A stretch of DNA of 64,000 nucleotides from assembly GCA_013364255.1 (NCBI GenBank), contig CP054936.1, positions 7,830,353-7,894,352 of the forward strand, given 5' to 3'. Below are positions 1-8,671 of this stretch, piece by piece. Position 1 is the stretch's first letter. The number at the start of each line of letters is the position of its first letter. The DNA comes from Streptomyces seoulensis (GTDB taxonomy: Bacteria; Actinomycetota; Actinomycetes; Streptomycetales; Streptomycetaceae). The notes beneath the pieces are model-generated. The model was not told the origin of the DNA. It saw only the letters and a list, made by a program, of their open reading frames with translations, and ran no database searches. A program made the position numbers and the translations under genes.

Positions 1-504
1 CGTCTTTCCGTCCTGGCGGCTCACCTCGACGTGATTTCCCTTTTTCAGGGCGCCGAGTCCGTAGAACACCGCCGGCCCCATTTTGTTGTCCACGTGGCCG
101 ACGACGACCGCCGTCCCCTTCTCCCCGGGCGTGACCGCGCCGTTGAACCAGCCGGCCAGGTTCGGGTCGTCCGGGGGCGGCGCGGCGACCCAGCCGTCCG
201 CGTCCACGCCGACCGGTGTGACGGGCGCGTCGACCTGGATGACGGGGATCCTGACCCGCTCGGGCGCCGAGCGGTCCAGCGCCTGTCCCCCCACCGCGGG
301 CGGCGCGCTGGGCGGCGCGTGGGTGAGGTCGGGTGCGACGGCCTTCGCGGGCTGGGGCGGACCGACGTCGAACTCCCCGGAACCGTTGCGGATGAGCGCG
401 AGCCCGGTGAGCAGAACCAGCGCTATCACACCCCACGGAGCACGTGTGCGCCGCGCCTCGTGCTCCGCCTCGCCGGCACCGTCGGACAGCTCGCTCACAG
501 ACAT
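1..504 (-). CDS. class F sortase, N-terminal part (cut by window edge)
   Basis: Membrane-anchored transpeptidase of the class F sortase group, which joins surface proteins to the cell envelope. Only the first 168 residues are present; the C-terminus with the catalytic Cys and Arg lies beyond base 1. The ATG at 504 follows a purine-rich GAGGGG stretch. A membrane segment lies at about residues 24-39, then an Ala/Pro linker, then the sortase beta-barrel starting near RIPVIQVDAPV (85-95). The catalytic-His motif VVGHVDN places His at residue 137. The divergent neighbour at 834-1931 encodes a Gly-rich surface protein, but I see no LPxTG-type signal in it, so a substrate relationship is only a guess. 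Confidence 0.85.
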   Translation of the reverse strand, partial: MSVSELSDGAGEAEHEARRTRAPWGVIALVLLTGLALIRNGSGEFDVGPPQPAKAVAPDLTHAPPSAPPAVGGQALDRSAPERVRIPVIQVDAPVTPVGVDADGWVAAPPPDDPNLAGWFNGAVTPGEKGTAVVVGHVDNKMGPAVFYGLGALKKGNHVEVSRQDGKT

Positions 505-833
505 TCGCCATCCCCTCTCGACGCGGCCGTCGCCCCGTCGCTCGCGCATATGAGAACGCTAAGTCCCGCACGCGCAACCGGCGACGGGACGGCGGCGAAC
601 GGGTGGCGGGCGCCTTTTCCGTGCGCCATCCGGGACGAGCCGGGCGGGTGCATTCCGCAACTCGTGACCTGCGCCGTTGGCCAACGGGGTGAATTCCGCC
701 GGGGTAGGGGCTCACCAGGACGGACCAGCTCCGAAATGCGGCCGACAACAGGGCGTCCGAGGGTTCCTTTCGGGAGGTGCTTTCTCGCCGAACGTCCGGG
801 TACGGGTCCCGGGGCGCCTTCCGCGGAGGAACC
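505..833. other. divergent intergenic region, sortase / Gly-rich protein
   Basis: This 329-base stretch separates two divergent genes and must hold both promoters. Open frames cross it, but they are low-complexity shadows with no ribosome-binding site. I see no repeat, RNA gene or convincing operator. The right end carries GGAGGA at 825-830 serving the start at 834. Confidence 0.5.
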
Positions 834-1931
834 ATGCGCACTACTCGTACCCCCTTGCCGGTCCTGCTCGCGGCCCTCGCGGCGGTCGGGCTGGCGGCGC
901 CGGCGGCCGTCGCCAAGGGCGGCGACGTCCCGGGCGCCAACGCGGGAGGCGGCCCCGGCAACGGGCCCGCCGGCGGCAACGGACAGGTCGGCGGCTTCGG
1001 GAACGTCCCGGGAGGTGGCGTCGCGGTCGTCCCCGGGGGCGGCGTCGGCAGCGTTCCGGGAGGCGGCGTGGGGAACGTCCCGGGAGGCGGTCCCGGGGGC
1101 GGACCGGGCGGTGGTCCCGGAGTCGGACCGGGCGGTGGTTGGGGAGTCGGCCCGGGACCCGGGAACGGGCCGGGGAACGGGTTCGGGAACGGACCGGGGA
1201 ACGGGTTTGGGAACGGACCGGGGAATGGCTTCGGGAGCGGGCCGGGGAACGGGTTCGGGAGCGGGCCGGGGAACGGGTTCGGGAACGGGCCGGGAAATGG
1301 GTTCGGGAACGGCCCCGGCAACGGTCGGGGCGGCGTGGAGAACGGCCGCGGGCACGGGCACGGCTTCCGCCACGGGCCGGAGGGCGCCGGTCCGGGGTCC
1401 GGTTTCGGCAACGGTCAGGTGGGCCCGGGAGGCGGGCCCGGCGGTGGCTTCGGCAACGGCGGCGGCTGGTCCGGTGGCGCGGGCGGTGCCGGCGGCGGCC
1501 CGGGCGGCGGCGTCGGCGGCGGGAGCGGCGTCCGTAACATCACCGCCCTGCCCGGCGCGATCGCCCGCGGCGGACGGCTGACGATCTCGGTCGACGGCTG
1601 CCGCGGCGGCGGCACCGCGTCCTCGCGCGCCTTCGCCCCCACGCCGCTCAGGCCCTTCGGCGCGGCGGGCGAGACGGCGCGCGGCACCGCCACGATCCGC
1701 TTCGACGCCCGCCCCGGCAACTACGACATCACCGCCGACTGCGGCGGCCGCTCCCTGACCCGCCCGGCGGCGTTCACCGTCGTCGGCGGCGTCAACGGGG
1801 GAGTCGGCGGCGGTACCACCACCGGTGCCACCAAGGCCGATGTGGCCATCGGCGGCGGGCTGTTGGCCGCGGGCGCCATCGGCGGCGGCGCGGTCTGGCT
1901 GCTGCGCCGCCGCGCCGGCAAGCGCGTCTGA
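834..1931 (+). CDS. Gly-rich secreted protein with C-terminal membrane anchor
   Basis: Predicted 365-residue exported protein of unknown function. The ATG at 834 follows GGAGGA with good spacing. Residues 1-27 form a signal peptide (LPVLLAALAAVGLAAPAAVA). The middle is extreme low complexity: Gly-Pro-Asn repeats, including about ten near-identical PGNGFGNG-like units encoded by near-identical DNA at about 1150-1330. Residues about 235-320 look globular, with a beta-rich part and two Cys, as in bacterial Ig-like domains. The end is a hydrophobic stretch followed by RRRAGKRV, a classic anchor plus positive tail, but no LPxTG. The protein at 2016-2432 on the other strand has the same overall plan in shorter form. 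Confidence 0.75.
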   Translation: MRTTRTPLPVLLAALAAVGLAAPAAVAKGGDVPGANAGGGPGNGPAGGNGQVGGFGNVPGGGVAVVPGGGVGSVPGGGVGNVPGGGPGGGPGGGPGVGPGGGWGVGPGPGNGPGNGFGNGPGNGFGNGPGNGFGSGPGNGFGSGPGNGFGNGPGNGFGNGPGNGRGGVENGRGHGHGFRHGPEGAGPGSGFGNGQVGPGGGPGGGFGNGGGWSGGAGGAGGGPGGGVGGGSGVRNITALPGAIARGGRLTISVDGCRGGGTASSRAFAPTPLRPFGAAGETARGTATIRFDARPGNYDITADCGGRSLTRPAAFTVVGGVNGGVGGGTTTGATKADVAIGGGLLAAGAIGGGAVWLLRRRAGKRV

Positions 1932-1944
1932 CGGGGCGACCGCA

Positions 1945-2000
1945 CGGCACACGGCTTTCGCCCCGGACCTCACGAGGTCCGGGGCGAAAGCCGTGTGCCG
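1945..2000. terminator. bidirectional hairpin terminator, 26-bp perfect stem
   Basis: A perfect 26-bp inverted repeat (1945-1970 with 1975-2000) and a 4-base loop lie between two convergent genes, ending 15 bases from the stop of the next gene. The length and perfection are unusual. Neither strand shows a strong U tract, as is common in Streptomyces. Confidence 0.85.
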
Positions 2001-2015
2001 AGGCGGTGAACGCGG

Positions 2016-2432
2016 TCAGGCGGTGCCCTCCTCGCCGGTGCGGCGGCGCGAGAGGCAGTACGCCGCGCCCACCGAGCCGCCGATCAGCGCGGTGCCCAGA
2101 CCGATCTCCTTCAGGTCGAAGCCGGCGATGGTGCCGCCCTCGCCCGCACGGACCCCGTGCTGGAAGTGCTCCGGCTTGCCGCCACCGCCACCGCCGTAAC
2201 CGCCGCCGCCGCCGTCGCCGCCCTCCTCGGAGCGGCCGCCGCCACCGCCGCCACCGCCGCCCCAGGAGCTGTCGCCGCCGCCACCGCCGCCCGACCGGCC
2301 GCCGCCGTCCTCGGAGCGGCTGTCGCCGCCGTAGGAGCGGCCGTCACCGCCGCTCGCCACGGCGGCGGGCGCGGCGACGGTGAGGGCGCAGACGCCCAGC
2401 ACCGCGGCCGAAACGACGCCTATTACGCGCAT
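2016..2432 (-). CDS. small Gly-rich secreted protein with C-terminal anchor
   Basis: Predicted 138-residue exported protein of unknown function. The ATG at 2432 is preceded by GGAGGAACC, nearly the same leader as the convergent gene at 834. It has a signal peptide (residues 1-26), then Gly/Ser/Arg-rich low complexity (about 27-85), then KPEHFQHGVRAGEGG, a hydrophobic segment (TALIGGSVGAAYCL) and a basic tail SRRRTGEEGTA. The architecture matches the 834-1931 protein: signal, Gly-rich stalk, membrane anchor. Relation by descent is possible but cannot be shown from low-complexity sequence. Confidence 0.75.
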   Translation of the reverse strand: MRVIGVVSAAVLGVCALTVAAPAAVASGGDGRSYGGDSRSEDGGGRSGGGGGGDSSWGGGGGGGGGRSEEGGDGGGGGYGGGGGGKPEHFQHGVRAGEGGTIAGFDLKEIGLGTALIGGSVGAAYCLSRRRTGEEGTA

Positions 2433-2666
2433 GATGGTTCCTCCGGTCCCCGAGGAGCAGCCGCGGACCTTTTCCGCGGACGCCGGAAATGCGCCTCGAT
2501 GATCGAAACGCTAGGAACATGTGCGCCGCGGCGCGATCGCTCTCGGGCGAACGGGGCAACGGTGTGCCCCGCACAGGGGACGGCGCTCGCGCGGGCGGGG
2601 GAGCGGCCGGCATGAGGCGCTGTCAGGAGCCGTGCCGACCGCGCCGGTGAGGGGGCGTCAGCCGGG

Positions 2667-3431
2667 TCACCCCGTGAGGTGCGGGAAGAGGTCGAGGAAG
2701 GCGCTCGCCGACGTCCCGACGCCCCGGCTGTAGGGCGCGTCGAAGTCCCAGATCAGGAAGAGCAGGAAGGCGATCAGCGCGGAGAACAGCCCGGCGAGGA
2801 CCAGCTCGCGCGTCGTGCGCCGGATCTGCAGCACGAAGACCATGCCGACGGTGACGACGGCGCCCGCGATCAGCCCGAACCACACCACGCCCGGCATCGT
2901 CGCCCCGGTGGAGTCGGCGCGCGCGGCGCGGGCCTGGTCGGCCGCGGTCACCTGGTCCACCAGCGGCTGGTAGGCCTGCGCCTCGAAGTCCGACTTCGGC
3001 CGGTAGTCGGTGACGTCCGCGCGGACCTTCTCCAGCAACTGGTCGCCCTGCGCGGTGACCCGGCCGTGCTCGGCCATCGTCTTCCACTCGGTCTTCACGA
3101 CGTGCTGGACGTAGGCGTCGACGTCGGAGCGGATGCCGTCGCGCACGTCGGGCGGGTAGACCCGGACCCGTTCGGAGATCTCGTGCAGCGCCAGGGCCTC
3201 GGCCTGGACGTGGTCCTGGGCCGCGACGCGCGCCTCCCAGACCCCGGCGATGGCCAGGCCCAGGACGATGGCGTACACCACGCCGATCCACATCGTCATG
3301 TACTCGATGACGTCCGGGGTCTCGCTGGGATCGTCGTCCTCGGCCGCCGTGCGGTGCCGCAGGAGGGTGATGACGACCACCACGGCGCAGGCGGCCAGCA
3401 TCGCAAGGAGCAGAACAAGCCATTCCGACAA
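2667..3431 (-). CDS. DUF4239 (bestrophin-like) membrane protein
   Basis: Integral membrane protein of the DUF4239 family, function unknown. A TTG at 3431 is chosen because GGAGGAA sits 4 bases upstream and the frame opens directly with SEWLVLLLAMLAACAVVVVI. That gives 254 residues with four membrane segments: two near the N-terminus and two near the C-terminus (VWFGLIAGAVVTVGMVFVL and LVLAGLFSALIAFLLFLIW). The charged loop between the pairs is about 120 residues, probably helical and cytoplasmic. It lies 17 bases downstream of the Pro/Thr-rich gene and is likely co-transcribed with it. Confidence 0.8.
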   Translation of the reverse strand: MSEWLVLLLAMLAACAVVVVITLLRHRTAAEDDDPSETPDVIEYMTMWIGVVYAIVLGLAIAGVWEARVAAQDHVQAEALALHEISERVRVYPPDVRDGIRSDVDAYVQHVVKTEWKTMAEHGRVTAQGDQLLEKVRADVTDYRPKSDFEAQAYQPLVDQVTAADQARAARADSTGATMPGVVWFGLIAGAVVTVGMVFVLQIRRTTRELVLAGLFSALIAFLLFLIWDFDAPYSRGVGTSASAFLDLFPHLTG

Positions 3432-3448
3432 CGGATTCCTCCAGAGGG

Positions 3449-4075
3449 TCAGCGCGGGCGGAGCGCGGCCACGGCGGCCAGCGCGGGCACCGCGATGAGC
3501 AGGACGTAGGTGAGCGGCGACGGCGCGCGCCGCGGCGTCGAACGGTGCGGCCGGGCGTGGTACCGCGGGTACGTCACCGGCTGCGCCGAGGGGCGGGGCC
3601 TGGGGGTCGGCGTCGGCGAGGGCTTCGGCGACGGGGGCGGTGTCCGCCGGGGCCGCGCCGCCGCGGGGGCCGGGCGCGCGGGCCGCGGCTCGGGCCTCGC
3701 GGTGGGCTTCGGCGTCGGTGACGGCGTCGGCGAGGGCGTCGGCCGCGGTGTGGGCCGGGGAGTGGGCCGGGGAGTGGGCCGGGGCTCGGTGGGCGAGGGC
3801 GAAGGGGTCGGTGTGGGAGTGGGGGTGGGTGTCGGCGTGGGGCTGGGCGGCGGGGACGACGGGGTGGGCCTCGGGCACGGCGGGAAGGACGGCCACAGGC
3901 CGCCGCCGGCCGCCGCCACCGTCTCGTCCGGGCCCGTGACGGCGTAGGCGCAGGCGTCGGCCACGGCCGGCGCCGCCGGCACGCCCACGCAGGCCCAGGC
4001 CAGGGCCACCGGCGCCAACGCCCGCAGCGTCCGGGCGGATCGGGTCGGATTCGGTCGATGCACGAGCGAGATCAT
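3449..4075 (-). CDS. Pro/Thr-rich secreted envelope protein
   Basis: Predicted 208-residue secreted protein. The start at ATG 4075 is uncertain because no clear ribosome-binding site is visible; a GTG a few codons later also leads into the signal peptide (LAPVALAWACVGVPAAPAVA). A short Cys-containing segment (DACAYAVTGPDE) is followed by about 100 residues of Thr-Pro and Pro-Thr-Pro-Arg repeats, a typical wall-spanning stalk. The C-terminus is a membrane helix (LTYVLLIAVPALAAVAAL) with RPR. It is the first gene of a two-gene operon with the DUF4239 protein. Function unknown. Confidence 0.65.
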   Translation of the reverse strand: MISLVHRPNPTRSARTLRALAPVALAWACVGVPAAPAVADACAYAVTGPDETVAAAGGGLWPSFPPCPRPTPSSPPPSPTPTPTPTPTPTPSPSPTEPRPTPRPTPRPTPRPTPSPTPSPTPKPTARPEPRPARPAPAAARPRRTPPPSPKPSPTPTPRPRPSAQPVTYPRYHARPHRSTPRRAPSPLTYVLLIAVPALAAVAALRPR

Positions 4076-4381
4076 GGGCGCTGCGGGCGCGGGGTACGCC
4101 ACGCTGTCCGAGGATTGCTCCGAACTGGGGAAATGCGGCGGCCGGGGGTTTGTCCGGAGGACCGCGCGTCCGCCGCCGAACCGTACACGCGTACGCCCTG
4201 TCCCCGGCGTATGCGGGCCCCCCGTGGCCCGGGCTCGGCCGAGTCGGCCGAAACACGCCACGCTCTGTGTCGGGGAAATTCCCGCCGCCGTTGAACGCGA
4301 CCACCCCCGCGGTCCGTACCCAGTGCCGTGCGGCGGCGCAGCAGGGTGTCGCAACACCGTTGTGATCATGGGGAGTTGACG
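4076..4381. other. divergent intergenic region upstream of the lipoprotein
   Basis: This 306-base gap separates the Pro/Thr-rich gene (minus) from the lipoprotein gene (plus). Frames across it have no leader and no family resemblance. Both promoters should lie here. I can point only to the GGGAG ahead of 4382 as a site. Confidence 0.4.
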
Positions 4382-5338
4382 ATGAAGACCTCCTGGCGGA
4401 GCGCCTCACTCGTGGCGACGGCCGCGGCCGTTATGGCGCTGACGACGGCGTGCGGTCAGGACGGCGCCCCCGCGGCGGGCAGCCAGAACGTGGGCGCGAC
4501 GGCCGCGGCCGACGGTCTGGGCGGCGCGGGCGTGGGCGCCGGGACCGGCGGCGGGACCGGCGCGGGCAACGGGTACGGCGCCGACGGGCAGCAGGGCTCC
4601 GCCGCCGAGCCGGCCGGGCGGCTCGCCGTGACCGACAGCGCCGAGCTGGGCAAGGTGCTGACGGACAGCTCCGGCATGACCCTGTACCGCTTCGACGAGG
4701 ACACCGCCGAGCCGCCCAGGTCCCACTGCGACGGCGACTGCGCCACCGCCTGGCCGCCGGTCCCCGCCGCCGACGCCACCGCCGGCGCCGGCGTCGACAA
4801 GGCGATGCTGGGCGAGGTCACCCGCGCCGACGGGAGCAAGCAGCTGACGATCGGCGGCTGGCCCGCGTACCGCTACGCCAAGGACACCAAGGCCGGCGAG
4901 ATCAGCGGCCAGGGCGTGGGCGGCAAGTGGTACGCGCTGGCCCCCGACGGCAAGAAGGCCACCCTGGCGAGCCTGCCGGGCCTGTCGGTCAAGAAGACCG
5001 AACTCGGCGACATCGTCGTCGACAAGAACGGCATGACCGTCTACCGCTTCCTCAAGGACCAGGCCTGGCCCACGTCGGTCTCCGCCTGCACCGGCGCCTG
5101 CCTGGAGAAGTGGCCGGCCGTGGCGCCCGTGCCCGCGGACGCCACCAAGGGCGTGCGCAAGAAGGGCCTGATGGGCTTCACCCGGCCCGACGGAGTCAAG
5201 CAGATGACCGTCAACTGCTGGCCCGTCTACACCTACTCCGGCGACAAGATCCCCGGAGACACCAACGGCCAGGGCATCGGCGGCACGTGGTACGCGGTCT
5301 CCCCGGACGGCAAGCCGGTCGGCGCGCCGAAGAAGTGA
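4382..5338 (+). CDS. SCO0930-type lipoprotein with two secreted repeats
   Basis: Predicted 318-residue lipoprotein of the Lipoprotein_15 (COG4315) type. The ATG at 4382 follows GGGAG. The signal peptide ends in a lipobox (MALTTACG). A Gly/Ala linker precedes two copies of the same domain, about residues 80-190 and 205-315. Each copy has a 'G-M-T-x-Y-R-F' strand, a C-x3-C pair flanking a Trp-Pro, 'LT(I/V)xxWP-x-Y' and 'GQGxGGxWYA'. The family is associated with the actinomycete envelope; its chemistry is unsettled. In S. coelicolor, as I recall, a homologue sits beside the rmdA homologue, matching this order. Confidence 0.85.
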   Translation: MKTSWRSASLVATAAAVMALTTACGQDGAPAAGSQNVGATAAADGLGGAGVGAGTGGGTGAGNGYGADGQQGSAAEPAGRLAVTDSAELGKVLTDSSGMTLYRFDEDTAEPPRSHCDGDCATAWPPVPAADATAGAGVDKAMLGEVTRADGSKQLTIGGWPAYRYAKDTKAGEISGQGVGGKWYALAPDGKKATLASLPGLSVKKTELGDIVVDKNGMTVYRFLKDQAWPTSVSACTGACLEKWPAVAPVPADATKGVRKKGLMGFTRPDGVKQMTVNCWPVYTYSGDKIPGDTNGQGIGGTWYAVSPDGKPVGAPKK

Positions 5339-5444
5339 GCGCCTCCCCGCAACCGGCCGCCCGCCCCCGGCGCCGGCACGGCCGGGGCAGGACCGCCGGG
5401 GACGCCTGAGCACCGGACGAGCACGACGGCACGCCAAGGACCGG

Positions 5445-5477
5445 ACCGCCCCCTCCGCACCGCACGGAGGGGGCGGT
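5445..5477 (+). terminator. hairpin terminator after the lipoprotein gene
   Basis: A 13-bp perfect stem (5445-5457 with 5465-5477) with a 7-base loop lies 107 bases after the lipoprotein stop, followed by TCG. It probably ends the lipoprotein transcript before the methyltransferase promoter. Confidence 0.75.
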
Positions 5478-5679
5478 TCGCCATGTTCGGCGACGTACCG
5501 GCGCGTGCCGCACCATGCCCGCACATCGGCGGCAATCCGCCGTGCTGCCGGACCGGACGGGCGCGAGCACGCAGGTGGTGACCGGGAACGGATGGTCAAT
5601 TTCCGTTTCGGCTCGCCCCTTTGGCAGGCGATCAGTAGCCTCAGCTCGAACACCGGATCGCCTACGTTGTGGAGAGAAG

Positions 5680-6492
5680 ATGGAGCGTCCCGCCTGGGCG
5701 CCGCGGAGCATCGACATCTCGGTGCCGAGCGTCGCCCGCATCTACGACTACTACCTGGGCGGTTCGCACAACTTCGAGGTGGACCGGGAAGCGGCCCGCA
5801 AGGCCATGGAGTTCCTGCCGGGACTGCCCAAGATCATGCAGGCGAACCGGGCGTTCACGCGGCGGGCCGTGCGCTTCGCGGTGGACGAGGGCATCACCCA
5901 GTTCCTGGACATCGGCTCCGGCATCCCCACCTTCGGCAACGTCCACGAGGTCGCCCGGGCGGCCCGTCCCGGCAGCCGCGTCGTCTACGTCGACCACGAC
6001 CCGGTGGCCGTCACCCACAGCCAGGCCGTCCTGGCCGGCGACGACGACACCGACGTGGTCGCGGCCGACCTGCGCAAGCCCCGGGACATACTCGAAAGCC
6101 CCCAACTGCGCGCCCTGATCGACCTGAATCGGCCAGTGGCACTGCTTCTCGTTGCCATACTTCACTTCGTGGAAGACACGGACGACCCGTACGCCGCGGT
6201 CGCCGAGCTGCGCGACGCGCTCGCGCCCGGCAGCCTGCTCGTCCTCACGCACGCCTCCTACGAGGGGATCCCGCTGCCGCCGGAGCGCAGCGAGGGCGCG
6301 GTCGACGTGTACAAGGACATCCGCAACCCGCTGATCATGCGCTCGCGCGACCGGATCGCGCGGTTCTTCGAGGGGTACGACATGGTGGAGCCCGGACTGG
6401 TGCCGATGCCGCTCTGGCGGCCCGAGACGGCGCCGGAGGACGAGGATCCTTACGCCTTCTCCGGTTTCGCCGGCGTGGGACGTACGGCGTGA
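5680..6492 (+). CDS. SAV2177-family SAM-dependent methyltransferase
   Basis: 270-residue protein of the actinomycete SAV2177/DUF574 methyltransferase family, substrate unknown. The ATG at 5680 follows GGAGAGAAG. The family hallmark near the N-terminus is PSVARIYDYYLGGSHNFEVD, and the SAM site is QFLDIGSGIPTFGNVHEVA followed by VVYVDHDPVAVTHS. The stop overlaps the GTG start of rmdA by four bases (GTGA), so the two are translationally coupled. Coupling to a c-di-GMP enzyme suggests a signalling role rather than housekeeping methylation, but that is inference. Confidence 0.9.
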   Translation: MERPAWAPRSIDISVPSVARIYDYYLGGSHNFEVDREAARKAMEFLPGLPKIMQANRAFTRRAVRFAVDEGITQFLDIGSGIPTFGNVHEVARAARPGSRVVYVDHDPVAVTHSQAVLAGDDDTDVVAADLRKPRDILESPQLRALIDLNRPVALLLVAILHFVEDTDDPYAAVAELRDALAPGSLLVLTHASYEGIPLPPERSEGAVDVYKDIRNPLIMRSRDRIARFFEGYDMVEPGLVPMPLWRPETAPEDEDPYAFSGFAGVGRTA

Positions 6493-8630
6493 GCGCGCAG
6501 CCGGACGGGCCGGAGGACAGACTGCGCCGGCTCACGACGATCTGGAGCCGGGCGGTCTTCCCGGTCACCTCCACCTCGCTGACCCGCCCGGAGTTCGAGG
6601 AGCGACTCCTGCCGCTCGCGCGGCGGTTGAGTCACGCGCTGCGGGCCAGAGCCTTCGACGCGGCCGAGGGCGAGGCGGTCGGCGCCGCGCTGATCGGCGC
6701 CCACTGCACCGCGCCCGAGGCGCTCAGCCGCTCCCTGGACTGCGTCGACGCCTACCTGGTGCTCTACTGCGGCGAGGACGGCGACCGGGAGGACCTGCGC
6801 GCCCGCTCCTCCCGGCTCCAGCACGCGATGGCCGCCGGGTTCGCCCGGGCGCTGCGCGAGCGCACCCTCGCCGAGCAGGAGGCCATCGCCCAGGCCGCGC
6901 TGCGCGCCCAGGGCGTGGTCGCCCAGGCGCTGCACGCCAGCGAGGCCCGCTTCCGGGCGGTGTTCGAGGGCGCCGCCATAGGCATCGGCATGGCCGATCT
7001 GGAGGGCAACATCCTCCAGGTCAACGGCGCGCTGCTGCGCATGTTCGGCGGCTCCGAGCAGAACGTGCGCGGCCGCAACGTACAGGAGTGGACGCACGCC
7101 GAGGACGCGCCGCAGATCTGGCGGCTGTACGAGGAGCTGGTGCGCGGCGAGCGCGAGCACTACCACGTGGAGAAGGCCTTCTACCGGCCCGACGGCACGG
7201 TCCTGTGGACCAACCTGACCGTCTCCCTGCTCCGCGACCCCGACGGCAACCCGCAGTACCAGCTGGCCCTGATGGAGGACACGACCGAGCGGCGGCTGCT
7301 CAACCTGCGGCTGCGCTACGAGGCCACCCACGACGCGCTCACCGGGCTGCCCAACCGCACCCTGTTCTTCGAGCGGCTGGAGAAGACGCTGAACTCCGGC
7401 GAGGGCCGCCGCTTCGGCCTGTGCTACCTCGATCTCGACGGCTTCAAGACCATCAACGACAGCCTCGGGCACGCGGCCGGCGACCGGCTGCTGGTCGAGG
7501 TCGCCGACCGGCTCCAGTCGTGCGCGACCGCGCCGGGGGAGATGGTGGCCCGCCTCGGCGGCGACGAGTTCGTGGCGCTGACCACCGGCCCCGACAGCCG
7601 GCGCGAGGTCGACGAACTCGCGGCCCGCATCATGAACGCGCTCGTCGCGCCGATCCGCATCGACGGCCGGGAGCTGACCGTGCGCGGCAGCATCGGCGTC
7701 GTGGAGGGCCCGGTGGGGGAGCGCAGCGCGGCGGAGGTGCTGCGCAGCGCCGACATCACCATGTACCGGGCCAAGTCGGCCGGCGGCAACCGCTTCGAGC
7801 TGGCCGACCCGGAGGCCGACGCCCGCGCCATCACCCGGCACGGACTGACCACGGCGCTGCCCGCCGCGCTGGACCGGGGCGAGTTCTTCATCGAGTACCA
7901 GCCGCTGGTGCGCCTCGGCGACGGCAGCGTGCGCGGCGCGGAGGCGCTGGTGCGCTGGCTGCACCCGCAGCACGGGGTGCTCGGCCCCGACCGGTTCATC
8001 CCGCTCGCCGAGCACACCGGGCTGATCGTGCCGCTGGGCCGCTGGGTGATGGAGCAGTCGGTCCGCCAGGCCGGCAAGTGGCGCGACCTGTACGGCGACG
8101 GCGCGGAGGGTTCGCTGCGCATCAACGTCAACCTCTCGCCCTGCCAGCTCCAGCACCCCGGCCTGGTCCAGGACACCGTGGACATCCTGGAGCGCACGGG
8201 GGTGGCGCCCGACGCGCTGTGCCTGGAGGTGACCGAGTCGGCGCTGATCGGCGCGGACGACGACGTGCTCAAGCCGCTGCACCGGCTGGCCGAGATGGGC
8301 GTGGACATCGCCCTGGACGACTTCGGCACCGGCTACTCCAACCTGGCCAATCTGCGCCGGCTGCCGGTGAGCGTGCTCAAGCTGGACCGTTCCTTCACCC
8401 GGAGCATGCAGCAGTTCCCGGCCGACCCGGTCGACCTCAAGATCGTCGAGGGCATCGTGGCCCTGGCGCACAGCCTGGACCTCGCGGTCACCGTCGAGGG
8501 CGTGGAGACCGGCGCCCAGGCCGAGCAGCTGCGCATACTGGGCTGCGACACGGCCCAGGGCTGGTACTACGCCCGTCCGGGCCCCCCGGACCGCCTCCAC
8601 CACCTGGCCCTGGCAGACGCAACAGGCTGA
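6489..8630 (+). CDS. rmdA: PAS-GGDEF-EAL cyclic di-GMP enzyme (RmdA-like)
   Basis: 713-residue cytoplasmic protein with an N-terminal helical region (1-145), a PAS sensor domain (about 150-275), a GGDEF domain (about 280-440) and an EAL domain (about 455-700). The GGDEF motif is intact at residues 357-361 (RLGGDEF), and the EAL motif at 485-487 (EALVRW) is followed by DDFGTGYSNL. Both synthesis and hydrolysis of cyclic di-GMP are therefore possible. RmdA of S. coelicolor and S. venezuelae, which controls aerial growth, has this architecture and, as I recall, the same neighbours; the symbol rests on that. The GTG start at 6489 overlaps the methyltransferase stop, and no other start has better context. 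Confidence 0.88.
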   Translation: MSAQPDGPEDRLRRLTTIWSRAVFPVTSTSLTRPEFEERLLPLARRLSHALRARAFDAAEGEAVGAALIGAHCTAPEALSRSLDCVDAYLVLYCGEDGDREDLRARSSRLQHAMAAGFARALRERTLAEQEAIAQAALRAQGVVAQALHASEARFRAVFEGAAIGIGMADLEGNILQVNGALLRMFGGSEQNVRGRNVQEWTHAEDAPQIWRLYEELVRGEREHYHVEKAFYRPDGTVLWTNLTVSLLRDPDGNPQYQLALMEDTTERRLLNLRLRYEATHDALTGLPNRTLFFERLEKTLNSGEGRRFGLCYLDLDGFKTINDSLGHAAGDRLLVEVADRLQSCATAPGEMVARLGGDEFVALTTGPDSRREVDELAARIMNALVAPIRIDGRELTVRGSIGVVEGPVGERSAAEVLRSADITMYRAKSAGGNRFELADPEADARAITRHGLTTALPAALDRGEFFIEYQPLVRLGDGSVRGAEALVRWLHPQHGVLGPDRFIPLAEHTGLIVPLGRWVMEQSVRQAGKWRDLYGDGAEGSLRINVNLSPCQLQHPGLVQDTVDILERTGVAPDALCLEVTESALIGADDDVLKPLHRLAEMGVDIALDDFGTGYSNLANLRRLPVSVLKLDRSFTRSMQQFPADPVDLKIVEGIVALAHSLDLAVTVEGVETGAQAEQLRILGCDTAQGWYYARPGPPDRLHHLALADATG

Positions 8631-8647
8631 CCCCCGGAGATTCCCTG

Positions 8648-8671
8648 GAGAGGCCCCGAAGGGCCCCTCTC
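8648..8671 (+). terminator. hairpin after rmdA
   Basis: An imperfect inverted repeat (GAGAGGCCC against GGGCCCCTCTC) with a GAA loop lies 18 bases past the rmdA stop, directly before the 68-bp tandem repeats. It is a plausible terminator with a small bulge. Confidence 0.55.

Noticed and set aside
834..1931. LPxTG-type sortase substrate
   Set aside because: The tail has the hydrophobic and basic parts, but no LPxTG, LAxTG or similar motif is visible before them.
495..1973. Long minus-strand open frame of 492 codons
   Set aside because: It is antisense to the Gly-rich gene, consists of Pro/Val/Arg repeats and has no leader. Shadow of biased composition.
6450..8603. 717-codon minus-strand frame
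   Set aside because: Exact antisense shadow of rmdA caused by G/C-rich third positions; no domain recognised.
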